From positions 1 through 64,000 of the forward strand of contig CAWELN010000006.1 of assembly GCA_963809795.1 (NCBI GenBank): DNA of 64,000 bases, in the 5' to 3' direction. The DNA comes from DASUAS01 sp963809795 (lineage in GTDB: Bacteria; Actinomycetota; Acidimicrobiia; IMCC26256; DASPTH01). A program made the translations under genes and the position numbers. Positions 31,663 to 42,052 of this stretch are shown in pieces (the first letter of the stretch is position 1; each line of letters opens with the position of its first letter). The notes beneath the pieces are model-generated. The model did no database searches. It was not told the DNA's origin and saw only the letters and a program-made list of their open reading frames with translations.

Positions 31663-32085
31663 CTGAGCCCCGCATCGACGGTGATCGACTGCTTCGTGAC
31701 CATACGGCTGTCGTCGGCGCCGAGAAACAACGCCATGCGCGCGATGTCGTCGCCGAGCAGCGTCTCCTTGATGGATTGGCGCTGAACGATCGCGGCGACC
31801 GATTCCGGCGTCTTGTACCACAAGCGTCGCTGCCGGTCGGTCATCACCGCGCCGGGCTCGATCGCGTTGACGCGGATGTTGTCCGAACCGAACGCGCGCG
31901 CCAGCGCGTGAGTGAGGCCGATGATTCCCGCCTTGGCCGCGGAATAGGCTGGCATGTCGGCCGCCCCGCGCCAGGCGATCGAGGAGAGATTGATGATCGA
32001 ACCGAAGCCGAGTTCGCGCATCTGCGAATGGACGGCCTGGGCGGCAAAAAAATGATGCCTCAGATTCACGTTCTGCGGATCGCAT
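31659..32085 (-). pseudogene. SDR oxidoreductase, C-terminal fragment
   Basis: The frame begins inside a short-chain dehydrogenase: VNLRHHFFAAQAVHSQM is the usual helix before the active site, followed by Ser in INLSSIAWRG, YSAAK (Tyr-Lys) and the tail ITVDAGLR. The nucleotide-binding N-terminal half, about 110 residues, is absent; instead the DNA continues into a piece of a solute-binding protein near 32,085. Its stop overlaps the isomerase start, so the 3' side is a natural operon. The 5' side is a deletion or an assembly join. Confidence 0.8.
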
Positions 32086-32350
32086 CGCCTCGGTGTCGCC
32101 TTGGACGAACGCCTTGCGGAAAAGGTCGATGTCCTGCCCGTAAACGATCACTTCGAACGTCGTCGCATCCGTCCAGTCGGCGCTGTTGTGCGCGATGCAG
32201 ATGAGATGGGCCGCGACCGCCTTGTCGCAGTCGGCGTTGAATTCGGCCCAGGTCTTCGGCAACTCCTTGATTCCCGCCTTCTCCATGGCCTTGGCCGAGC
32301 CCCAAAGCCAGTTGATGCGGTGGATGTTCATCGGCGCGGCGACCCGGACG
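32086..32350 (-). pseudogene. ABC sugar-binding protein, internal fragment
   Basis: About 85 residues of a family 1 extracellular solute-binding protein: AAPMNIHRINWLWGSAKAM, KELPKTWAEFNADCDKA, CIAHNSADWTDATTFEV, IVYGQDIDLFRKAF. This is the region between the two lobes of glucose/mannose-type periplasmic binding proteins. Both ends are cut: the C-terminal side abuts an SDR fragment and the N-terminal side abuts a DUF4011 gene on the other strand. It fits the sugar-catabolism theme of the genes to its left, so it was probably part of the same cluster. Confidence 0.8.
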
Positions 32351-32356
32351 AAATGC

Positions 32357-34146
32357 CGATAACCGACCCCAACGAGCAGAAGCGGCTTGAGGGTCCCTAC
32401 GAAGGCCTGCGCGTCCGCCTTCTCGACCTGTCGCGGACGAACCAGCTCCTTAACTACAATCTCCGCCCCCGGTCCAAAAGGTTCCTCCAGGTCATCGGAT
32501 GCTCGCTGGAGGACGCCCACCGGCGCCTCGCCTTAGACGAGGCGACGCTCAAGATTTCCGCGCTGCCGTTGCCGGATGCCATTCCAGCCGATGAGCGGAC
32601 CGAGGAGTTCCGCGCCGCCCTTGACCGGGCGAAGAACATCGACGTCGAATACCTGACTGCCCTCGAGGCGCTTGAATCGAACGGCCGGGACGACGATGCC
32701 GCTCTCGATAAGTTGGAACGCGAGTTGCGAGATCGCGTCCGACAGGAACTCGAACTTCCGCCGCGCCCGACCCGCAGGGAGCTGAAATCGGGCCGAGCAT
32801 GCCCGCTCGCTCGGAATCGACCCCCGTCTCGACCTCGATGCAAAGACACCGTCCAGACCGGCAAGGGTCTCCAGACCCTCAAGTTCCCAGACGAGCTCGA
32901 AGCCGTCATGGAGAAGATCGTCGGCGACGCGCGGCTCGCTGAACAGGAAATGGGCCTTTCAACCCTATTCCTCGCCTTCGGCTTTCTCGAGTGGTACGAG
33001 AGTGACAGTTCCGGGAAGAGTCGTTCGCACCGCGCTGCTGCTTCCGGTGCAGATCGACCGGCAGAAGGTCCAAGGCAAACCGGTCTACTGCATTACGGTT
33101 CGGGAAGGAAACGCGGAAACCAATCTGAGTCTCCAGAAGCTACTCGAGCAGCGGTTCGGGCGGCAGATCCCCGACTTCGGCTCCGAGGACGAGGAGGCCG
33201 ACAGCGCCTCGGTCGAAGGCTACGTCGACCAGGTCACGAAGGCCGTCGAAGGACTGAAGTCGCTGGCAGGTGAAGCGCTGGCTGGTGCTCGGCCACTTCT
33301 CGTTCGGTCGCTTCGCCATGTACCAGGACTTGGAGCCGGAGAACTGGAAGAACCACGTCGCCCATCCGCTCGTCGGCTCTATCCTCAAAGGCATCGAGCA
33401 CGCAGACGACGACAGCCTCCAGGGCGTCCCCGACGACTACGAGATCGATAGTCCCGAGGTCGAGAAGATCGCATCCTACCTGATCCAGGACGCCGACGCC
33501 TCGCAGCACAGCGCCCTCGTGGACGTCATGAAGGGCAAGAACCTTGTCGTTCAGGCGCCGCCCGGCACGGGCAAGTCGCAGACGATTACCAACGTAATTG
33601 CTAACGCCCTCGCGGCGGGCAAGCGCGTCCTCTTCCTCGCCGAGAAGCAGGCTGCGCTCGAGGTTGTGAAGCGGCGCCTGGACCGGGCGAATCTCGGGGA
33701 CTTCTGCCTGGAGTTGCACTCGCACAAGTCGTCCCCAAAATCGGTCATCTCCAGCATCCTGGCTCGCTACGGGTCGGGCGTCGTCAGGTTGGCCGTGCCC
33801 ACGCAAACGGTTGACGTTGCGTGGGCCCGCGAGCAAGCAGGAGATCACGTCCTACGTCCGCGCCCTCCATGCCGAGCAGGAGGACGGCTCAACCCCCTTC
33901 GCACTGATCTGGGACGCCCTGAGGAAGCGCACGACCCTCGCCGACCTCACGGCCGCTCTCAAGGGCGTGCGGATCGATCAGGGCGTCTTATCCGATCGGG
34001 CCCGCCCCGCCGAGATCGCGGCGGACCCAGGAGTCTATTCCCGCATGGCGGCCTTGTTCGCCACCACCTTGGCACCCGCCCGGCCGCCGTGGGCAGATGT
34101 GCCGCTCTCCGACTTCCCGACTTACGACGCGTCCCGTTTCCTGTAG
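32357..34146 (+). CDS. DUF4011 SF1 helicase-like protein, truncated
   Basis: N-terminal DUF4011 (LRVRLLDLSRTNQLLNYNLR), then a middle region (FGFLEWYESD) and an SF1/UPF1-like ATPase start with Walker A in APPGTGKSQTITN and VLFLAEKQAALEVVKRRLD. Frameshifts lie near 32,790, 33,000, 33,280 and 33,830. The frame stops at 34146 after about 600 residues; relatives usually run beyond 1,300 with helicase motifs and a Vsr-like nuclease (MTES_1575), all missing here. Full-length relatives are large nuclease-helicases, some near defence loci; a defence role is inference. It faces an unrelated gene ending at 34122. Confidence 0.75.
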
Positions 34147-34874
34147 GCTCTAGAGGCCTCGCGCGCGCTGGCGCTTGCCATCAGGAGGCGATCAGGCGCT
34201 ACGCAGGCATCTGGGTCAGACACGTCGTTTCCCTCACCAGGAGGGCTGTGGTGGTTTCCCTCACTGGGATGCCCTTTTCCAGGTGGGGATTTTCCCCTCG
34301 GATCTAGTGAGGATTTCCGCCACTGGGGTTCTAGCTTAGAGAACGGCCTGCGAGGCGTGTCTTTCTTCATGCCCAATCCTCGTCGGGCACGTTTGCCGCC
34401 TCGCCTTGCTGTGTTCTCAGGGAGCGCCTCTCCTGCGACGGCTGCAATATTTTTCGCCTCCGTCATGGTGGTAATCCGCCTCCACTCATGAGAACCATCC
34501 GAAAGGACGCCTTGGGAACCCCTGTAAGTTAGTCGATAGAGGCTCGCTTGGCGTGCGCCGGCATTGCCGGCACATCCGGGCTCGGTCACTTCAATGAAGC
34601 CAAGCGCCACCAACTCGCGGAGCGCCGGAGCGATAGCGTGGCGGTCCATGCCGTATTCCTCGAAGTGTTCGTAGGTGACCGGCAATTTGCCATTGTCCTC
34701 ACCACCGTGGTGCGCGTGTCCAACCTCAATGCGGCTAAGCGCGCCATGTGCAGAAACACTAAGAACGCGATAGGCCGGCGACTGTAGCATCTCCACCGAC
34801 CTCCCGGCGAACTGACCGCTATACGGCTTGTGGCGCCGACGGTGGCGTCCGGCCCTATCAGTTCGTTAGGCATC
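34122..34874 (-). CDS. Winged-helix-type hypothetical protein, frameshifted
   Basis: About 250 residues from ATG 34874 (MPNELIGPDATVG), one frameshift near 34,822. The core looks like a replication-initiator or MarR-type winged helix: AYRVLSVSAHGALSRIEV, LPVTYEHFEEYGMDRHAI, ALRELVALGFIEVTEPG. The C-terminal 70 residues are Pro/Gly-rich and low in complexity (PPGKGHPSEGNHHSPPGEGN). I know this type as a recurrent uncharacterised gene in Bradyrhizobium-like genomes. The last 20 codons may belong to the junction with the truncated helicase. Confidence 0.65.
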
Positions 34875-35051
34875 GATCTGCAGCCTAAACGCGAAGTCTT
34901 CGATGCCGAAAAAGCCGCAAGCGAGCATCATGACTGCCGCGCCTGCTTGTTCTGCAAGGCGGCAATTCTCAGTAGACCCGCGCGCGAAGGCGCTTAAATG
35001 ATCGAGGGTCGGTCCCGCGTCGGGCGGACGCGACCCTCTCGCCTTTTGGGC

Positions 35052-35275
35052 TCATCTGTTTACCTGCCAGCCAGGCGGAACGATGCGGCGCGCAGTGATC
35101 CAAGCATCGCCGTCACCCTCCTCAATCCTGATTGCGCGAACCAAGTCGGATAACGGGCGGCCCTTCGCCAGCACTGATCCGGCGTTCCACGTGGCGAACC
35201 GACTTTCCGATCCGCTCGGCGAACTGCTTCTTCGTGAGAATTCTTCAACTGGTTTCGCGCCAGCCACTCAGCCAT
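35052..35275 (-). CDS. Small excisionase-like DNA-binding protein
   Basis: About 75 residues, ATG 35275. Bridging two frameshifts (near 35,240 and 35,140) gives LTKKQFAERIGKSVRHVERR followed by a strand-rich wing (ISAGEGPPVIRLGSR) and TARRIVPPGWQ. This is the MerR/HTH_17 pattern of excisionases and small element regulators. No integrase is adjacent, so it may be a leftover of a second mobile element in this stretch of small accessory genes. Confidence 0.6.
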
Positions 35276-35363
35276 TGGGCATGAGCACCTGAGGCCCACA
35301 GCTATTAATGGTTCCCGTGATATGTGAGAAGTGAACGGGCACGCGTCTCGACGTGTCTGTTAG

Positions 35364-35594
35364 TCACAGATCGGGAGACGGGTCGCCGTGCGGCTGGCTG
35401 GCCTCAGGCGGCTCCGTCGCCGAGGGCGGAGCCTGAAGACGCAGGGCGCCATCCAAAGCCTCAAGATCATCGAACGGCCTCTTACGCTTTGAGGCCAGCG
35501 CGTGCGCCCTCGCGACTGCATCTTCATCGGAGATTCCGAGGGGCAATCTTTCGACGCCCGCGATGCGCCCTGCGCGTCGGAAATAACACCGCAT
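35364..35594 (-). CDS. Small conserved hypothetical protein
   Basis: 76 residues, starting MRCYFRRAGRIAGVERLPLG. The segment GISDEDAVARAHALASKRKR with PFDDLEALDGA matches a small protein type common in Bradyrhizobium and relatives, of unknown function. The 300 bp to its right (35,595-35,898) shows no supported gene. Confidence 0.55.
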   Translation of the reverse strand: MRCYFRRAGRIAGVERLPLGISDEDAVARAHALASKRKRPFDDLEALDGALRLQAPPSATEPPEASQPHGDPSPDL

Positions 35595-35898
35595 GACCGC
35601 GCTCCCGACTTGCCGTGGGAGTGCGCGTTCCCTTTGAAATCGAGATTGCGGATTGCTTCAGTCGCCGAATACGGCGATCAGTCAGCCTAGCATGGAAGCG
35701 GCGAGCCGTCCGGCGCCATTCAAAAAGCACCGCCGGGCCGGGCAGGCTCAGGACGCGCGGCAATCGGCGCGCTTAGTGCGGGGAGGGCAGCGCGCCACCA
35801 GCCGATCAAACACGACCAAGCGTCAGATTGTTCCGATCGAATTGAGTAGCCCGTCGATCGTCGTCGATTCGCCATTAAAGCGCCCTCAGCTCAGCGTT

Positions 35899-36304
35899 CT
35901 AAAGCGATCGTCGCCCCCGCCACGCGAGCATGGCTACAGCGAGCCACGAGGCCGAAGAGAGTGCGAAGGCCCAGGCGGGAGAGGGCACGATCATCAGCCA
36001 GATCACGAGGCCGAAAGCCGCCAGCCCGAAACTTCCGAGCGCTGCTCCCGCCGCGTCAAGCGCCGCGGCTTCGCTCTCCCGCCAGACCTGCTTTCTCTTT
36101 ACGCTCCCGAATATGCTTTTCGATCAAGGTAGCGCTTGCGGGGAAAATGGCTGGAAAAGCGAGAAACAGGCCGCCAATGAGCAGTCCGAACCGGGCCGCG
36201 ATGAGGCCCGCGGCGACGGTCATCGTCCCACCGAGCACGGATCTGGCGAGATACTCGTACCAACGCGTCTCGCGGAGGATGGAAGGCTTGAACCGGACGA
36301 TCAT
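35899..36304 (-). CDS. DUF3147 family membrane protein
   Basis: About 134 residues from ATG 36304 (MIVRFKPSILRETRWYEYLA), one frameshift near 36,060. Predicted helices: SVLGGTMTVAAGLIAARFGL, LLIGGLFLAFPAIFPASATL, and LGSFGLAAFGLVIWLMIV. The conserved loop HIRERKEKAGLAGERSRG followed by ALDAAGAALG is typical of DUF3147. Function unknown; an inner-membrane location is expected. Confidence 0.75.
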
Positions 36305-36480
36305 GGGAGTGAAAACAAGGCTGCGGATGCACCAAGCGCAATAGCGAACCAGACGCCCAGCACCGCCACGGTCGAGGTCCAGGAGGGCAGCAGGAGCTTT
36401 TTGAGCACTCGGTAAGTAAGCCACGGAACCTTTGGGTAGGGATTGCTTGCCCCGGTCAGAACAGATTATCCAGGCCAGCT

Positions 36481-36678
36481 TTAGCCCTTCGGCATCCTCA
36501 GGATCGCGTCGCTGTAGCTCTCACCAGGACCGCGCGCGGCCTTTAGGCGGCCGAGCGTCTTGGTGGGCCTCGCCAGGACGAGCGGAAAGCCGCCGCCGCG
36601 GGTATCGTAGGCGGCTGGGTCGGGCTTCTCGCCGGCGATCGCCTCACAGGCTTCGGCTGAAAGCGCGATGGTCACCAT
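36481..36678 (-). CDS. Small hypothetical protein, antitoxin-like
   Basis: 65 residues: MVTIALSAEACEAIAGEKPD at the start and LKAARGPGESYSDAILRMPK at the end. The C-terminal 'GESYSDAILR' motif is frequent in short alphaproteobacterial proteins that resemble type II antitoxins, but no toxin gene is next to it. Function unknown. Confidence 0.5.
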   Translation of the reverse strand: MVTIALSAEACEAIAGEKPDPAAYDTRGGGFPLVLARPTKTLGRLKAARGPGESYSDAILRMPKG

Positions 36679-36689
36679 CGCGCTTTGTC

Positions 36690-37394
36690 TTAGTTTGAAA
36701 TTCGTTGTTGAATTGCGGCCAAAGGGACATCAATTTCGCAGACCACGCCGCTCGGCTTGAATTGCATTCGTGTCGAGCCTGAGAATTGCTCTGCAAATCC
36801 TCTTTCAATGAGCAACATTCCAAAGCTTCGACGCGACGGCTCTCCGACGGAAGGCCCTCCCGTTTCGCTCCATTTGAAACGAAATGCGCCGTCGTCCTGA
36901 TTAACTTTCGTCGCAATATCGACGCGACCCTCGGGGACCGTAAGCGCCCCGTATTTGGTTGCATTCGTGCACAGTTCGTTGATGGTCATGACGAAAGGAA
37001 GCGCTGCAGCGGGACTAATGCGTATAGGCGTGGGCTGGATTCGGAATTGCTCGCGACCGGGTGTTTCAAACGGTTCAATGGCAGTTTTCAACAATTCGGG
37101 CAGCATCGCGCCGCCCAGGCCGTCCGCAGCAGCAGGTCGTGGACCCGGCCCAACGCCGAAAACCGCGCCGCGAGGGCTTCGCCAGCGTGCGGCAAATCAG
37201 CGGCGGTGCGCACGCTTTGGCTTGCAATGGCCTGCACGATAGCCAGGGTGTTTTTCACCCTGTGGTGCAATTCTTCCAGTATGAGCCGCTGCAGTTTCTC
37301 GGCGCTGTCGCGTTTGGCAAAGTCGGTCGCCGCCTGCTCAAGGAGCCTCCGCGGAGGCGTCTTCCAGTTCAAGCTTGAAATCGCCTTCGCTCAT
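36690..37394 (-). CDS. HWE/HisKA_2-type histidine kinase, frameshifted
   Basis: About 230 residues from ATG 37394 (MSEGDFKLELEDASAE); frameshifts near 37,345 and 37,110. Phospho-acceptor His in LILEELHHRVKNTLAIVQAI. The ATPase domain has the N-box MTINELCTNATKYGAL and a reduced G-region (FGMLLIERGFAEQF). It has no sensor or membrane domain, only a short N-terminus, so it is a soluble kinase core; partner regulator unknown. Such small kinases in Hyphomicrobiales often act in general stress or light signalling; this is inference. Confidence 0.82.
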
Positions 37395-37397
37395 TCC

Positions 37398-37656
37398 TTA
37401 GAACCCACGCTTCTCGCCACTAGGGCCGGTCAGCATATCGGGGAGCTTCGACCAGCGTCCAATCAAGCGTAACAGGGCCTGCTGCTCAGGTCCCTTCCCA
37501 TCTCTGAGGAAATCGCCCACCTCAATAGGCGACAGGCGGCCCCCAGAAGGCGCGTTCGGCTCGGTGAATGACGAACGCGTGCCCGGTCTGCGGCTCCCTG
37601 CCAAGGAACCAACAATCACCATTCGGGCTGCGATAGAGTTCTCGCCGTTCTGACAT
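37398..37656 (-). CDS. Small conserved hypothetical protein
   Basis: About 86 residues from ATG 37656 (MSERRELYRSPNGDCWFLGR), one frameshift near 37,550. The second half reads APSGGRLSPIEVGDFLRDG then GPEQQALLRLIG, a pattern I know from short Bradyrhizobium-type hypothetical proteins. It lies immediately upstream of the histidine kinase on the same strand (ends 4 bp before the kinase start), so they may be co-transcribed. Function unknown. Confidence 0.55.
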
Positions 37657-38040
37657 GTGGAGGCTTCCGTGCTTTCCGCCAAAGCATGGCGCGACATCGG
37701 GGTGCTGTGGGGCGCGTCGAGAACGAAGCTCAACACAGGGCCCGCGGCGGGGGTCGGGAACACGACCGCAGGGCAAGGGCCCGCTCGGCTTGGGGCGGGG
37801 CGCTACGCGCCAGAAGTTAGAGATCCGACGGTTCGCTCCGTCAAACAAAACGGCCGCCAAGAGCTCGCCCGACGGCGGGGCGGGCCTTTCGAACCCCAAA
37901 TCGGCGTTCAGGGTTTTTCTGAATGGGTTACGACCCCGGAAAAGGGTTGGACTGACGCCAGCCATGCCCCTATCATGACGGTGTAAACGTTTCCGAGCGG
38001 CCGCCAAAGGGAGGGAGTCGACGCGATCGCCTTTCTGATT
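37657..38040. other. Intergenic, no gene supported
   Basis: About 380 bp between the divergent small gene and the amidohydrolase. Frames on both strands are open, as expected at this GC content, but none shows a motif. Confidence 0.35.
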
Positions 38041-39157
38041 GTGAACGCCAGGTCTGGGACGGCGAGACGACGAGCGCTATCCGGCCGAGGTGCTGATCGA
38101 GAAGAACCGCATCACCGCGGTCGCGCGCGACAAGGACAAATTCGCCGCGACGGCGCCGAAATCATCGATGGGGGCGGCATGACGCTCATGCCGGGCCTGG
38201 TCGAGGGCCATTGTCATCTTTCTTTCGTCGGCCCAGCCCGCAATCAGGACCTCGGCGAGATCCCCCCCGAGGAGCACCTTCTCAAAACCTGCCGCAACGC
38301 GACGCTGATGCTCAACCACGGTTTCACGTCCTGCTATTCCGCGGCTTCCGCGAAGCTCCGGCTCGACGTCGTCGTGCGGCAGGAAATCGAGGACGGTTAT
38401 CTCGCCGGCCCCCGCTACAAGGCGGCCGGGCCCCGAGATCACCTCCACCGGCGGCCTCGGCGACGAGCGCAAGCAGCACATGCCATGCCGAAAGCTTCGG
38501 CATGATCGCCGACGGCCCGACGAAGATCCGTCGCGCCGTCCGAGTTTGCGCTCGCGAGGGCGTGGACAATGTCAAGTTCAACGTCTCCGGGGACGAGTTC
38601 GTCTCCACCTGCCGGGCCGAACTGGTGTCGATCAGCGAGGAGGAGCTGACCGCCGGCGTCGAGACCGCGCACGATTTCGGCAAGCGCGTGGCCGGTCACT
38701 CGCGCGCCGCGGAATTGGTCAAGCGTTCGGTGCGCGCCGGCGTCGACTGCATATACCATTGCGACTTCGCCGACGAGGAAGCGCTCGACATGCTGGAGGC
38801 GGTCAAGCACCAAGTCATCGTCGGTCCGGCCTTCGGGCTCGTTCACAATTCGGTGTACGAGGGCGACGTCGTCGGTCTTACCAGGGAGATCGCCGAGCAA
38901 ATGGGCTTGCCGCGCAAGCTCGAGCACACCGTCGCGACCTATCATGAGATGCGCAAGCGAGGCATGCGGGTGGTGGTCGGCGGCGACTATGGTTTCACGG
39001 TTACGCCGATGGGGCAGAACGCCCGCGACATCGGACATTTCGTCAAGTTCTTCGGCTATAGTCCGGCCGAGGCGCTCAAATGCGCGACAGCGGTCGGCGG
39101 CGATCTGATGGGTATGAAGGGCGAACTCGGGGTGATCAAGGACGGCGCGGTGGCCGA
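38041..39157 (+). CDS. Amidohydrolase, 3' end lost at junction
   Basis: Metal-dependent amidohydrolase of the imidazolonepropionase/prolidase-like group, about 370 residues present. Metal motif HxH in LVEGHCHLSFVG, further ligands in VAGHSRAAEL and CIYHCDFADEEA, Asp in VVGGDYGF. Frameshifts near 38,055, 38,140 and 38,440. The family's last strand normally reads GVIKDGALADLLLVDGDP; here it reads GVIKDGAVA and then switches to unrelated sequence, with about 40 residues missing. The switch point coincides with the end of an actinobacterial gene on the other strand. The start is approximate. Confidence 0.82.
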
Positions 39158-39165
39158 GAAGACCG
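39150..39165. other. Junction between alphaproteobacterial and actinobacterial DNA
   Basis: Left of here the + strand reads an amidohydrolase (…GVIKDGAVA); right of here the - strand reads a PAP2-type protein (…LRLSNGATVF). Each loses homology at the same few bases. There is no repeat, IS end or att-like sequence at the site. Confidence 0.8.
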
Positions 39166-39872
39166 TGGCGCCGTTGCTCAACCGGAGATGTGCCCACACC
39201 TCGTCGATAATCTTGGCGGTCGGTGGCAGCGACCCTGTCTGACTGGCTAGCCAAGGCGGTAACGCCGGATACAACACGTACGTCACCAGCGCAGCGAACG
39301 TAGGATGCCCAGCAACAGCGCTGCGTAGCGACGGAACCGGTCATGGGCGAACTTGCGGAGCGCCGGCGATGACGAACGGTGCGACGAAGTGCGTCATGTA
39401 CACGGCGAATGCGGCGTAGTCCCACAGTTGCACGACCCCAGGCGTGTACAGGGCGTGTTGCAAGGTGACGGTCGGCGGTGCCGCCGAAGAGCCACTCGTC
39501 GATGCGAATCTGTGGAAGGGCGTGCGGCATCAACCACTTGGTGGCAGAACCTCGGATCATGTCGTAGACGGTGAGCAAGAGGTAGAAGGGGAAGCCAGTC
39601 GATAACGACCCGCTTCCACGTGGCGGCCGAACCCGTCGGGGTACCAGACAGCGATGAGTCCGACGCCCACGATCGCGAAGATCTCCGGTCGTGAGCCGGG
39701 AAATCCAAACACCACCACAAAGACGCGAAGAGCCCAACGCCCCCAGCCGATCAGCCAACGGAAACGCCACACAGACTGCACCCGCGTTTCCTCGGCGGGG
39801 AGAGGACACGCTCAAAAACGGGCCACCTGGATTGCTCGCGGCATCCAGCCCGAGCGAACTCATAACAACCAA
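39158..39872 (-). CDS. PAP2-type membrane phosphatase, truncated
   Basis: Fragment of an actinobacterial PAP2/inositolphosphotransferase-like protein. Read across several frameshifts (near 39,605, 39,470, 39,330) it gives VWRFRWLIGWGRWALRVFVV, FYLLLTVYDMIRGSATKWL, VQLWDYAAFAVYMTHFVAPF, and TYVLYPALPPWLASQTG. The catalytic His/Asp motifs that should follow (for example SLHA) are missing because the gene is cut at about 39,158. The start is approximate. These enzymes act on lipid phosphates in the membrane. Confidence 0.7.
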
Positions 39873-41024
39873 TCTCCCACGGCTGGACGTACAAAGCCAG
39901 GCGTGTCTGCGAAGTCACCACCCAGTCAGAAACAGCGCAGTCTAAACGCCGCAGGCGATTTGGAGACCGCAACGTGCGGCGGCAATCAAAGTCCGACGCA
40001 GACCATGATCGCCTTCAGCGGAGGTTGCCTTCGTGGAGGCGTGGTCAATAGTCGACACGCCGACCACGCCGGTACTCGGAGGCCGATGTCGCACGTGACC
40101 TCCGACGAAGACCATGGCGCAACTCGTCCTCGTTGCGCCGCCCGGGCACCCACAGTCACCCACGATGAAACGTGGCACTCGAGCGTCAACCGGTCCGGCA
40201 TATCGACAAAATGGAGGACCGCTACTTCTTGACCGCAAAGAAGTTGCGGACACCAACGATGCTGAGGGTCCGTAGGCACAGCGAAGAACGCTGTTGCGGC
40301 CCAGTTCTCCGCTCCGAATGCTGATCCAGCCCCAAGCGCAGCCAGCACTCCACAGCTGAGGAGAGCGAACAGCGACCACCGCTCCACGCACAGCTCACGC
40401 GCCCACAATTCCAGCCTGCCAGCTCGCGCCAGGACGTCATGGACCGCGATGTCGGCCAGGGACGCATGAGACCAACGTGAGGACACGAGTTCCGACCAGC
40501 TTCCCAGTCTGAACCGCCCCGGCTCCTTGCAGACTTACGGTCGGATAGGGTCGGCGCCGAGCACCCGACCGCCATCATCAGGCGCGCAAACAATCGGCCA
40601 CGATGAGCCACCGCACGTCGCCGTGCAGAAATCACACCCCACGACCAGCCGCCACGAACAACGCCCTCCGGGCCAAGATGGACCGCTCATATCCGGCGAC
40701 CTGTCGCCTCACCCGAGGCCCATGGAGGGTCGGGGAGTAGGCATGGGTTGCCTCGTTTGTAGGCGCGCTCGCGTGCTGAAGACACGCTGAACGCCATGAA
40801 GCGCGGGCCGAGCCCGTATGTGCGGGCGGGCCCGTCTGCGTGCGCTTCTCGGGAGCCGACGGTAACGTTGAAGCGTGTAGTTCGATAGCGAGAACGGCAC
40901 AATACCACGCCGGCGTCCGAGGCTTCTCGATCGGGACGGGAGCCCCAACGGCGCGGTCGTTGACGTCAGCGGTTCCGGATAGCGATCGCGCTCGGTGCTT
41001 CCTTGTCGGGTGGGTGATCTGACC
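39873..41024. other. About 1.15 kb without a supported gene
   Basis: All six frames are interrupted or compositionally poor. A - strand frame at 39,986-40,486 has a hydrophobic segment (WSLFALLSCGVLAALGAGSA) and could be part of a frameshifted membrane protein, but I cannot name it. Confidence 0.4.
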
Positions 41025-42052
41025 GTGCGGTTCGTGTGGCCGTGGGCACTCGCCGGGTTCGTCGCTCTCACGATCTTGATCGAGCAGGCGGTGGTGTGGT
41101 CGCGTCGCCGTCGCCGCAAGTACGCCGTGACCTTCGCGAGCCTCTCGCTGGTCCACGGCAAGGCGGCCCGAGCGATCTTCGTGGCGACGCGTTCGTGCCG
41201 ACCGCGTTGCTCCTCGCCGCGATCGCCGGCCTCATTGTTCCACGATGGCACATCCGCAGGCGCTGGTTGCGACGTCGCGCAGCGACACCTCGATCATCCT
41301 CACGCTCGACGTCTCCCGTTCGATGTGCTCAACCGACGTATCGCCGAATGGCCTATCGGCCACGGAAGCTGCCGCGCACACGTTCGTCGCCGATCAGCCC
41401 GGCGGCACCCAGCTCGGGCTGGTCGCGTTCGCAGGCACGGCGCAGCTTCTCGTCCCGCCGAACAACGACAACCGCCACGACACCGCCATCGACGAACAAC
41501 GGGGGACCAGACCGCAATCGGCGACGCTGTGCTCGCCGCGGTCGACGCGCTGGCCCGGGTGAACCACGCCATCGCGCCGAGCAGGGTGAAACTCACCTCC
41601 GCCGAACGGCGCCAGAACCGGTTTGCTCGGCGAGTACGTGCCCAACATCGTGGTCCTGCTCACCGACGGCTCGGCCAACGCCGGTGTCGACCCGCTCGCT
41701 GCCGCGGCAGGCCGCCGACCGAGGGGTGCGGGTGTTCACCATCGGCTTCGGGACCACCACGCCCACCCCGTTGGCGTGCACATCAGCGCGCAGTTCGGTA
41801 GCGAAACGCTCGGACCGTCGAGCGGCGGCGTCCCCCTCGGCGGACTCACCGGCAGGCGGCACGGCAACGACCTCGCGATCGACGAGCACACCCTCCGCGC
41901 CATCGCCCACACGACGGGTGGTACCTACGCCCGCGCCGCCAGCGCCGGTCAACTCAACCGCGCCCGCTGGCGAGCTTCCGAGGCGTATCGTGACAGTGAA
42001 ACAGGTACACGAGTTCACGGTCGACCTCGTCGGCCTGAGCACGCTGTGGTGA
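41025..42052 (+). CDS. BatA-like VWA membrane protein, frameshifted
   Basis: About 340 residues with frameshifts near 41,160, 41,240, 41,480, 41,620, 41,730 and 41,980. The N-terminal membrane segment is WPWALAGFVALTILIEQAVV followed by a basic stop-transfer. The von Willebrand A domain has the MIDAS motif in IILTLDVSRSMCSTDV (DxSxS), TQLGLVAFAGTAQLL and VPNIVVLLTDGSANAG. The layout resembles BatA/aerotolerance-type proteins that work with MoxR AAA ATPases; no moxR is visible here. GTG 41025 (VRFVWPWALAG) is the best start. Confidence 0.75.

Noticed and set aside
36481..36678. Toxin-antitoxin pair
   Set aside because: The small protein has an antitoxin-like flavour but no toxin-sized partner frame is adjacent.
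39130..39180. Natural lateral transfer of the actinobacterial segment
   Set aside because: No integrase, tRNA, repeat or IS at the join, and 25 kb continues without returning to alphaproteobacterial genes; a mis-join explains it better. Not excluded.
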